The notes under the pieces are model-generated. The model saw only the letters and a list, made by a program, of their open reading frames with translations, did not search any database and was not told the DNA's origin. The position numbers were made by a program, and so were the translations under genes. A DNA stretch of 6,774 nt from an uncultured Eubacteriales bacterium (lineage in GTDB: Bacteria > Bacillota > Clostridia > Christensenellales > Aristaeellaceae), in NCBI GenBank assembly GCA_944353735.1, contig CALVPU010000245.1, positions 1 through 6,774 on the forward strand, in the 5' to 3' direction. The number at the start of each line of letters is the position of its first letter. Position 1 is the first letter of the stretch. Of this stretch, positions 1 through 5,424 are shown in pieces.

Positions 1-1363
1 GCGCGCGGCGGAAGTCGGCGGCGACGGCGTCGAGCAGGGCCCGCGCCCGCGCCTCCTCGCGGGCGCGCTTTTCCCAGCGCGCGCCGAGCCGCAGGGCGGC
101 GTCGAGCAGCGCGTCCTTTTTGCCGAGGGCGGCGCTGTTGTCCAGCGAGCGCTCGTCCCACGCTTCGGCGTCCAGATTGTCGGCGGCATAGAGGAACTGG
201 GCGATGCGCTTGCCGCGGAAGCGCGCCAGCGCGGCAAAGGCGGCGCACTCCTGCTCGACGCAGATGCAGCCCTCGGCGCGGCGGCGGTCGGCGCGGGCGC
301 GGGTTTCGCGGTAGAAGGCGTCGGTGGACCACGTCTTGCCCACGACCGGCGGCATGCCGCGCTCGGCGAAGAAGCCGGTCAGCAGGTCGAGCGTGCCGGC
401 GTTGGCGGCGATTTCGGCGGACGGCGGCGCATAGTGAAAGCTCGTCCCCTCGTCGCGCACGGCGCGGTCGGGTACGATCACGGCGCAGTCGCCGATGCCG
501 CTGTCGAGCACGCCGCAGGTGCCAAACACGAGGATGCGCTCCACGCCGGCGGCGAACAACTCCTCGTAATAGCCGGTTGCGAGCGCGCCGCCGACGTGCG
601 TCATCGTCAGCCCGACGCGCTCGCCGTCCACCTCCACGGCGTAGAGGGACACGGCGCCGTTGGCGCACTCGTTGTCGAGCACAAACTGCGCGCCATGCCG
701 CAGGACGGCGGCGTCGATCAGGTTGTGCGCGAAGCAGGAGACGACCGTGCGGGGGCAGCCGGGCACGGGCGACGTGGTGTCGGCGGGATTGATGATGGCG
801 GACGACGCGGGGTCGAACTGCGCCAGCGGCAGCCCCGCCCACGGGTCGCGCTCGAACAGCAGCATCTGCCACGGCGCCTCGCCCACGGCGCGGGCGTTGG
901 CGTCGGCGACGCCCACGGCGCGGTAGCCCTCGCCGGCATAGAGCAGCGACGCGGGGCGGTTGTGCAGCCACGTGTCCAACCGCAGCGCGCGGCAGCCCTC
1001 GCAGCGGGCGAGTTCGGCGGCAAAGCGCAGCATTTTGCGCGCCGCGCCGCGGTGGGCGCGCGATGGCGGCACGCACAGCGTGTGCACCACCAGCGCCTCG
1101 CCTTCGCCGGCGGCGATGCGCCACGGCGCGGCGGCGTACTCCGGCGGCTGGACGCGGTTGAGGATGGCGCTGGCGCACAGCGCGCCCTCCTCGCGCAGCA
1201 CGTACAGCGTGCCCGCCGCCAGCCCCGCCTCGGCGGTGGCGCGCGTGGGATAGACGTCGCGGCGCCAGTTGGAGAAGGTGCCGTGAACGTCCTCGTAATC
1301 GAACAGCTCGTCGTAGCCGCGGACGATGTCGTCGATGTCGGCGGCGGTGGCGCGTCGGATCAT
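1..1363 (-). CDS. GNAT acetyltransferase / nucleoside phosphorylase fusion protein (3' end outside window)
   Basis: One uninterrupted minus-strand frame of 454 codons with no stop before the left edge. The start is the ATG at 1363-1361; a GGGAGGA ribosome binding site lies 7 nt upstream. Residues 1-170 look like a GNAT domain. Motif A reads VVHTLCVPP followed by RGAARKML (105-112); this fits the acetyl-CoA loop pattern Q/R-x-x-G-x-G/A, except that Ala103 stands at the first position. Motif B includes LRLDTWLHN and LLYAGEGYR (127-148). Residues about 195-430 look like a PNP/UDP phosphorylase domain: FGTCGVLDSG near 280-289, DEGTSFHY at 304-311, WSTDAFYRE at 345-353, VEQE at 369-372 (VEME or MEME is usual) and AADNLD at 393-398. 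EGTSFHY is typical of uridine-phosphorylase-like proteins. Inferred role: phosphorolysis of a nucleoside, plus acyl transfer to an unknown acceptor, in the cytoplasm. Substrates cannot be read from the sequence. The missing C-terminus is probably short. Confidence 0.88.
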   Translation of the reverse strand, partial: MIRRATAADIDDIVRGYDELFDYEDVHGTFSNWRRDVYPTRATAEAGLAAGTLYVLREEGALCASAILNRVQPPEYAAAPWRIAAGEGEALVVHTLCVPPSRAHRGAARKMLRFAAELARCEGCRALRLDTWLHNRPASLLYAGEGYRAVGVADANARAVGEAPWQMLLFERDPWAGLPLAQFDPASSAIINPADTTSPVPGCPRTVVSCFAHNLIDAAVLRHGAQFVLDNECANGAVSLYAVEVDGERVGLTMTHVGGALATGYYEELFAAGVERILVFGTCGVLDSGIGDCAVIVPDRAVRDEGTSFHYAPPSAEIAANAGTLDLLTGFFAERGMPPVVGKTWSTDAFYRETRARADRRRAEGCICVEQECAAFAALARFRGKRIAQFLYAADNLDAEAWDERSLDNSAALGKKDALLDAALRLGARWEKRAREEARARALLDAVAADFRRA

Positions 1364-1384
1364 GTCGCATTCCTCCCTGGAAAA

Positions 1385-1400
1385 CCGCGCGGGCGCGCGG
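1385..1400 (-). promoter_or_regulatory. GC hairpin in the leader of the fusion gene
   Basis: A perfect 7-bp inverted repeat, CCGCGCG-GG-CGCGCGG on the plus strand, lies between the predicted transcription start (about 1408) and the ribosome binding site. In the minus-strand transcript it is followed directly by UUUUCC and then by the ribosome binding site. A realistic fold has a 6-bp stem with a 4-nt loop. It could be a weak attenuator or a structure affecting ribosome access. With only four U residues it is not a convincing terminator, and chance is possible at this GC content. Confidence 0.4.
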
Positions 1401-1414
1401 CGGTATTGCCCACT

Positions 1415-1443
1415 ATTGTAGCACATCCGCGCGCTGCGCGCAA
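1415..1443 (-). promoter_or_regulatory. Sigma-70-type promoter of the GNAT-phosphorylase gene
   Basis: On the minus strand, TTGCGC (1443-1438) and TACAAT (1420-1415) are separated by exactly 17 bp. The -10 is preceded by TGC, giving an extended -10 (TGCTACAAT). The start of transcription would be near 1408, leaving a leader of about 45 nt before the ATG at 1363. The short AT-rich stretch stands out in GC-rich surroundings. Confidence 0.75.
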
Positions 1444-1524
1444 GGCGGAGGCGACGTGAACAGCCGCGAGAAAGGGGGAATCAAGCAGCACATCTGCGCG
1501 CCGCGCGCAAGGCGGAGGATGACG
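1421..1524. repeat. Imperfect direct repeat beside the minus-strand promoter
   Basis: A sequence of about 36 bp beginning GCACATCCGCGCG at 1421-1456 recurs as GCACATCTGCGCG at 1488-1524, 67 bp downstream. Both copies continue into GCGCAAGGCGGAGG. The left copy overlaps the -35 and spacer of the minus-strand promoter, so the right copy looks like a duplicated promoter-upstream segment without its -10. It forms the left edge of the repeat-rich intergenic region. Confidence 0.6.
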
Positions 1525-1550
1525 AACGCCGCCGACCGCAGGAAGCGTCA

Positions 1551-1812
1551 GTGCGCGCGGGTGCGCCGGAAGGAACACGCGCCCGTCCTCCAGCTATACC
1601 TACTCTCCGAGCGGTGGTTCGCGCGGGTGCGCCGGAAGGAACGCGATTCCCGGCGGAACCGCCCGATTTCTGCCGGAGCCGGTGCGCGCGGGTGCGCCGG
1701 AAGGAACACGCGCCCGTCCTCCAGCTATACCTACTCTCCGAGCGGCGGTTCGCGCGGGTGCGTCGGAAGGAACGCGATTCCCAGCGGAACCGTCCGATTT
1801 CTGCCGGAGCCG
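1551..1812. repeat. Two tandem copies of a 131-bp repeat (four half-units of 65-66 bp)
   Basis: Copy 1 is 1551-1681 and copy 2 is 1682-1812; the opening GTGCGCGCG reappears once more at 1813. I count only four differences between the copies, which points to recent duplication. Each copy splits into two half-units that both start with GCGCGGGTGCGCCGGAAGGA, at 1555, 1621, 1686 and 1752. The tails differ: one contains CTATACCTACTCTCC, the other GCGGAACCGCCCGATTTC (copy 1 spelling). The period of 131 is not a multiple of three, so the copies fall in different frames and the repeat is unlikely to be coding. No gene is supported here. Confidence 0.85.
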
Positions 1813-1831
1813 GTGCGCGCGCCGATGCGCC

Positions 1832-2125
1832 GGCATGCTGAACGCATTTTCCCTCCACAGACGGGCTGCGAGCATCGGTTCGCGCGGATGTCCGGCACGC
1901 CGCGCGCGGGCGGGAGGCAAGCGGCAGCGCGGTTCGCGAGTGCGCCGGCATGTCGGACTTATTTTCCCTCTACGGTCGACCTGCGAGCATCGGTTCGCGC
2001 GGATGCCCGGCACGCCGCGCGCGGGCGGGAGGCAAACGGCAGCGCGGTTCCGAGTGCGCCGGCATGTCGGACTTATTTTCCCTCCACAGGCGGGCTGCGA
2101 GCATCGGTTCGCGCAGATGTGCCGG
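1832..2125. repeat. Three tandem copies of a ~115-bp repeat
   Basis: Units begin with GGCATG at 1832, 1947 and 2061, giving lengths of 115 and 114 bp and a third, truncated unit. Each contains a TTTTCCCTC stretch, then GCGAGCATCGGTTCGCGC; the first two go on to GCGCGGGCGGGAGGCAA. The third unit diverges after about 2125, just before the promoter of the glutaredoxin-like gene. The one-base length difference changes the frame between copies, again arguing against coding. This family shares a core (GGTTCGCGCGG) with the 131-bp family to its left, so both probably come from one ancestral element. Confidence 0.85.
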
Positions 2126-2133
2126 GATATCGC

Positions 2134-2149
2134 GCCGCGCGGGCGCGGC
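2134..2149. promoter_or_regulatory. Perfect 7-bp GC inverted repeat upstream of a promoter
   Basis: GCCGCGC-GG-GCGCGGC is a perfect palindrome with a 2-nt centre. It ends 5 bp before the -35 of the glutaredoxin-like gene's promoter. It is of the same type as the hairpin at 1385-1400, so each end of the repeat region carries a short GC palindrome next to a promoter. The function is unknown. It could bind a protein, but chance is possible in such GC-rich DNA. Confidence 0.35.
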
Positions 2150-2154
2150 TTGGC

Positions 2155-2183
2155 TTGCCGGCAGCGGCAAAGTGTGGTACAAT
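2155..2183 (+). promoter_or_regulatory. Sigma-70-type promoter of the glutaredoxin-like gene
   Basis: TTGCCG (2155-2160), a 17-bp spacer and TACAAT (2178-2183). The -10 is preceded by TGG, making an extended -10 (TGGTACAAT). Transcription would start near 2190, about 40 nt before the ATG at 2229. It faces away from the promoter at 1415-1443, so the repeat array sits between two divergent promoters. Confidence 0.75.
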
Positions 2184-2228
2184 GAGCGCGGCGGCGCGCC
2201 GCCGAAATTGGCAATGGAGGGCGAGAGC

Positions 2229-2528
2229 ATGACGGTTTACGGTTCGGAAATCTGCAGCGGGTGCCGCGAATTCAAGGCGTTGATGGCGCGGCGCGGTCTG
2301 GACGTGGCGTTCGTGGAGATCACGCGCGACGTCGACAGCATGCGGGCGTTTTTGCAGCTGCGCGACCGCGAGGACGTGTTTGCGCCGGTCCGCGCCGAGG
2401 GGCGCATCGGCATTCCGGCGTTTGTGCGCGAGGACGGCGCGGTGACGCTGGACGCCGACGAGGCGCTGGCATGGCTCGGCGAGCCGCCGCGCGAAGCGGC
2501 GCCGGGCGGCTGCGCGAGCTGCGGCTGA
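2229..2528 (+). CDS. Glutaredoxin-like (thioredoxin-fold) protein with two CxxC motifs
   Basis: A 99-residue protein. The start ATG at 2229 has GGAGGG at 2216-2221, 7 nt upstream; an in-frame ATG at 2214 overlaps that site and is rejected. The N-terminus MTVYGSEICSGC is a short first strand followed by a redox CxxC (Cys9, Cys12). IGIP at 60-63 supplies the cis-proline loop next to the active site, followed by AFVREDG and a C-terminal helix (DADEALAWLG). Size and layout match the small glutaredoxin-related proteins common in Clostridia. Expected role: cytoplasmic thiol-disulfide exchange with a low-molecular-weight thiol or a reductase. Unusually, the extreme C-terminus ends GGCASCG, a second CxxC (Cys95, Cys98) that could relay disulfides or bind metal; this is inference. 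The gene has its own promoter and appears monocistronic, since a new promoter starts 128 bp downstream of the stop codon. Confidence 0.85.
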   Translation: MTVYGSEICSGCREFKALMARRGLDVAFVEITRDVDSMRAFLQLRDREDVFAPVRAEGRIGIPAFVREDGAVTLDADEALAWLGEPPREAAPGGCASCG

Positions 2529-2642
2529 GGCGGAAGGCGCAGGAAGGACCGAAGGGTGCGCCGGGGCGGCGGATTGCCGACCGGCGGCGCGGCGACGGTT
2601 CAGCCCTCCCGGGCGACATTCCGGCGGCAAAAACGCGGTTTT

Positions 2643-2671
2643 GGGCGCGTTTGGCTTGTGCAAACGCGCCC
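2643..2671. promoter_or_regulatory. Perfect 11-bp inverted repeat, candidate operator over the -35
   Basis: GGGCGCGTTTG (2643-2653), a 7-nt centre GCTTGTG, then CAAACGCGCCC (2661-2671). All eleven pairs match. The -35 of the downstream promoter lies in the centre and first base of the right arm, and the rest of the right arm occupies the spacer, so a protein bound here would be expected to block RNA polymerase. Alternatively it is a terminator for the glutaredoxin-like gene, but no T-run follows on the plus strand. A smaller AAAAC-GCG-GTTTT palindrome lies immediately upstream. The stretch 2529-2642 holds nothing else I can support. Confidence 0.6.
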
Positions 2672-2684
2672 GCCATGTTATAAT
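2656..2684 (+). promoter_or_regulatory. Promoter of the first exported-protein gene
   Basis: TTGTGC (2656-2661), a 17-bp spacer and a consensus TATAAT (2679-2684). TGT directly before the -10 makes it an extended -10 (TGTTATAAT). Transcription would start near 2691, leaving a leader of about 80 nt. The leader contains a small hairpin, CGGGA/TCCCG, at 2722-2737. No known riboswitch is recognised. Confidence 0.8.
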
Positions 2685-2772
2685 GTGGGGGAACGGCGGC
2701 GGTCGGCATGGCGCCGCTGAACGGGAACGCAGTCCCGAATCTTTGAAAACGATGCGGCAAGGGGGTTTTCCA

Positions 2773-4851
2773 ATGGCAATGAGTTTTCTGGGCATTTTGA
2801 TGAGCCTGATCATGGCGCTCTCCGGCGGCGCCGGCGCGGACGTGCCCGTCGCGCGGGTGGAGACGATCAGCGACATCGTGGTCACCGTCGACGGCGAGGC
2901 GTATCCGCTCGACGTCTCGGCGGCGTTCGGCGTTGGCTCCGCGCCCGACGAGGGCGTGCTCGACTTTTACATGACCGTCGGCGGCGAGACGATCTTCCCC
3001 ATGCAGGCGAAGGTCTCCGACGCAGGGCTTTCATGGGTGATCGGCGACGCGAGCAAGGCGTACACGATCGACGCGGATTATCTTGAGTCGCTGTTCGCCG
3101 ATGCCGGCGACGAGACGGCGGCGGTGGTCGAGTACATGACCAGCTACGCGCAGCTGCTCACCGCGCTGGAAAACCTCGACGAGACGGTGCAGGCGATGAC
3201 CCCGGAAGAGGTCGAGGCGTACAACGCGCGCGTCAGGGAGATCGCCGGCGATGGCTGGAGCGAGGAGCCCATCAGCCGCGTGGAAGGCGGCGAGGAGATC
3301 GCCGGCACGCGCTACGCCTATGCGTTCGACACCGAACAGACCGCCGAATGGCTCGACTATGCCTGGGGCGCGCTGCTCCCCGAGGACTTCGTCGAGTCGT
3401 ACTTCGGCCTCGCGAACGCGATGCAGGCGATGATGGGCTTCGACGAGCGCTATGAGAGCTTTTCCGACCTGCTGGACGACGCCAACCTGGGCGGCGTGAC
3501 CTACAGCGGCGCGACCGAGGCGTATGAGGACGGCGCCGCCGTCGAGACGGGGCGAATGATCATGACGATGGACGCGGTGGCCCTGCGGATGGACATCGAC
3601 GCCGAGCGCGCCGCCGACGGCAGCGCCGAGGAGACGGTGACCATCAACGTGGACGGCTACGACGTCTGCGACATTGAGATCGAGAGCGACGGTACGAACG
3701 TCGCCATGACGGTGGACCTCGACATCCCCGAAATGTCGATGGACATCGCGCTGGACGGCACCGAGGCGGAGGACGGTTCGATGACGGCGGAGATGCGCCT
3801 TGACCTCGAGGCGCGCGAGGATGCGGCGGGCGAATCCGTCTTTGCCATGACCCTCGTCGAGACCGCCGCGTCGGATGCCGACGGCAACACTGCCGCCGAC
3901 GTCGCCATGACGGTCGCGCTTCCCGAGGACCGCGAGCTCGGCGTCTCCTTCCACGTCGCCGACGGCGCAGGCGAGATTCCGGACCGCATGGCGGACCTCG
4001 AGCAGGTCGTCATCGCCGACGACGAGGCGATGGCGGATGCCGGCACCTCGCTGACCCTCAGCGTGGCGGCGCTGGCGGGCGACGCGGAGAAGCTCATCAC
4101 CGACGACAGCGTCGTGGCGATGGCGGAGGCGGTGGAAGCGTTCTTCAACAGCATCGACGGCGAACCGGCGGCGGTCGACCCCTATGAACCGGAAAACGTC
4201 AGCTGCGCACCGGAAGACCTGAGCTTCACCGTGCCGGAATTCGGCTATGTGCCCGCGGGCTATGAGCTGAGCGACATGAGCGCCAACATCACCTATTACG
4301 ACGACTATACCACCTACGAGGACCTCTACCAGACCTTTGAAAACGCCGCTGGCGACTATATCAACGTCAACTGCTACCGCTACGGCGACGTCGTGCAGTC
4401 GACGACCTATTACCTCGACGGCGACGGCAACATCACCGCCGAGCCGGATCAGGAGATTGTGGTCAACGCGTACAGCGCAGGCGGCGGATATGCCTACACG
4501 ACCACCAGCGTGGTGGACATCAGCGTCGACTGGAGCGGCGCGGACGTGACCGGCGACGACATCGCCGCCATGATCGCCGCCATGGACGGTCCCGAGATGA
4601 ACGACGCGGCATCGGTCGCCGTCATCGGCGGCGCGGACGGTCCGACGAGCCTGTTCGTCACCGACGACGCGGCCTCGATCGGCATCATCGGCGGCGCGGG
4701 AGCGGTGGAGGACGACGCGGCGGTCGAGTCCGCCGGCGACGCGGACGCTGCCAGCGATACGGCGGATGCCGGCGACGCGGCGGATGCTGCCGGGGAACAG
4801 ACAAGTAAGGACGCCGGAGACGGCACGTCCGCGTACAAGCAGATGCGTTGA
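2773..4851 (+). CDS. Exported acidic protein with DUF4367-like region and C-terminal GGADGPT motif
   Basis: A 692-residue protein of unknown function. The start ATG at 2773 has AAGGGGG 7 nt upstream. An in-frame ATG at 2752 would add MRQGGFP, including a positive charge, but lacks a ribosome binding site. Residues 1-22 (ending GGAGA) form a hydrophobic signal peptide, unusual in having no Lys or Arg before the core. Residues about 30-450 form a strand-rich acidic region opening with ISDIVVTVDGEAYPLD; the middle alternates short amphipathic strands (for example AMTVDLDIPEMSMDIALDG). Residues about 485-605, tyrosine-rich, starting FTVPEFGYVPAGYELS and ending in a DDIAAMIAAM helix, resemble DUF4367. 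Residues 617-629 read VIGGADGPTSLFV, and a degenerate copy (IGIIGG) follows 21 residues later. The tail is an Ala/Asp-rich linker. There is no lipobox, LPxTG or obvious active site. It is paralogous to the exported protein starting at 5425, so the two probably do related jobs outside the membrane. Confidence 0.85.
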   Translation: MAMSFLGILMSLIMALSGGAGADVPVARVETISDIVVTVDGEAYPLDVSAAFGVGSAPDEGVLDFYMTVGGETIFPMQAKVSDAGLSWVIGDASKAYTIDADYLESLFADAGDETAAVVEYMTSYAQLLTALENLDETVQAMTPEEVEAYNARVREIAGDGWSEEPISRVEGGEEIAGTRYAYAFDTEQTAEWLDYAWGALLPEDFVESYFGLANAMQAMMGFDERYESFSDLLDDANLGGVTYSGATEAYEDGAAVETGRMIMTMDAVALRMDIDAERAADGSAEETVTINVDGYDVCDIEIESDGTNVAMTVDLDIPEMSMDIALDGTEAEDGSMTAEMRLDLEAREDAAGESVFAMTLVETAASDADGNTAADVAMTVALPEDRELGVSFHVADGAGEIPDRMADLEQVVIADDEAMADAGTSLTLSVAALAGDAEKLITDDSVVAMAEAVEAFFNSIDGEPAAVDPYEPENVSCAPEDLSFTVPEFGYVPAGYELSDMSANITYYDDYTTYEDLYQTFENAAGDYINVNCYRYGDVVQSTTYYLDGDGNITAEPDQEIVVNAYSAGGGYAYTTTSVVDISVDWSGADVTGDDIAAMIAAMDGPEMNDAASVAVIGGADGPTSLFVTDDAASIGIIGGAGAVEDDAAVESAGDADAASDTADAGDAADAAGEQTSKDAGDGTSAYKQMR

Positions 4852-4862
4852 CGCGGGCTAAA

Positions 4863-4893
4863 GGGGCGCGCCCGCGATGTGCGGGCGCGCCCC
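4863..4893 (+). terminator. Strong GC hairpin after the exported-protein gene, terminator without U-tract
   Basis: A perfect 13-bp stem: GGGGCGCGCCCGC (4863-4875), loop GATGT (4876-4880), GCGGGCGCGCCCC (4881-4893). It starts 11 nt after the TGA stop at 4849-4851. The plus strand has no T-run after it (next bases GCGCCGC), so it may terminate weakly, pause polymerase or protect the 3' end. On the minus strand it is followed by only three T residues. Confidence 0.6.
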
Positions 4894-5424
4894 GCGCCGC
4901 AGGTGCGGACACGCTTCGCGGCATGGCGGGGAAATGCCTGTCCCGCGCCACGAAGGGAAGCGCGTATCCCGCGCAAACGCGAATGCGCGCTCACCGCGGC
5001 AAGGGAACAGGGAGATGTTTGCTCGCGCCGCAGGGAAAGGAGCATGTCGCGGACCGCAGGGGAAGGCATGCTCGAGCCATTGATGCGGCGGCGGACGCGG
5101 GACGAGGGCACGAAAAGAAAAGGCGGCGGCGCGCCGACGCGGCGTCTGCCGCGCCGCGGGGAGGCGCAAGTTCTTTGGTCCCCCGGAACACTTCGCGCTC
5201 CGGGCGGCGTCTGCAGCGCACGGGGGAAGCGCAAGAGGGCGTCGCAGCCCGCGGCAGCGTGCAACCTGAGGCGGCGCCCGCGACGGAAGGGGAAAGGATG
5301 CCTGCCGCTTCGCGGGGAGCGGCGCTCTGCCCGGCGCGGGAAGGCGCGGAACGGCGCCTGCCTGCGCGGAGGAGGAAACGGGAAGGGATGATTCCCCGTC
5401 GGGGGAAGAAATGGGAGGTTACAC
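4894..5424. other. Intergenic region with degenerate G/A-rich repeats, no gene supported
   Basis: This 531-bp stretch separates the two paralogous genes. Several frames are open, but none has a good start signal or a protein-like sequence. The left half carries a degenerate element of about 25-30 bp built around GCAGGGGAAGG: variants occur near 4927, 4952, 5000, 5030 and 5056. The right half is G/A-rich on the plus strand and includes a small TTCCCC-GTCG-GGGGAA hairpin at 5392-5407, just before the ribosome binding site. No clear -35/-10 pair is visible, so the downstream gene may depend on read-through past the hairpin at 4863-4893 or on a promoter I cannot recognise. Confidence 0.5.
5139..5235. 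repeat. Imperfect 32-bp direct repeat
   Basis: Copies at 5139-5170 and 5204-5235, 65 bp apart, both start GCGGCGTCTGC and end in GCGCAAG, with five mismatches by eye. The 65-bp spacing equals the half-unit spacing of the array at 1551-1812, although the sequences differ. Between the copies lies an imperfect CCGGA/TCCGG hairpin. Confidence 0.5.

Noticed and set aside
434..1459. 341-codon plus-strand frame opposite the fusion gene
   Set aside because: Its codons lie in register opposite the minus-strand gene, whose translation shows clear GNAT and phosphorylase motifs. The plus-strand product is His/Gly/Val-rich with no recognisable domain.
1551..2125. CRISPR array
   Set aside because: A ~20-nt core every 54-66 bp resembles repeat-spacer spacing. 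However, the segments between cores recur within each repeat family instead of being unique, core length and spacing vary, and no cas genes are nearby.
1456..2232. Long open frames on both strands across the repeat region
   Set aside because: The 131-bp and 115-bp periods shift the frame between copies, the translations are Arg/Ala/Pro-rich with no fold signal, and there are no ribosome binding sites. These frames are open because of GC content.
2529..2642. Intrinsic terminator directly after the glutaredoxin-like gene
   Set aside because: No stable stem followed by a T-run is visible here. The only strong palindrome nearby (2643-2671) fits better as a promoter-proximal operator.
2685..2772. 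Riboswitch in the leader of the first exported-protein gene
   Set aside because: Only a small 5-bp hairpin is present, and no conserved riboswitch core is recognisable in about 80 nt.
3031..3954. 307-codon minus-strand frame inside the first exported-protein gene
   Set aside because: It is the antisense shadow of a gene supported by promoter, ribosome binding site, signal peptide and a paralogue. Its product is His/Val/Arg-rich without motifs.
4606..4698. Sodium-translocating decarboxylase beta subunit
   Set aside because: Only the GGADGPT motif matches. The protein lacks the many transmembrane helices of that family and is an acidic exported protein.
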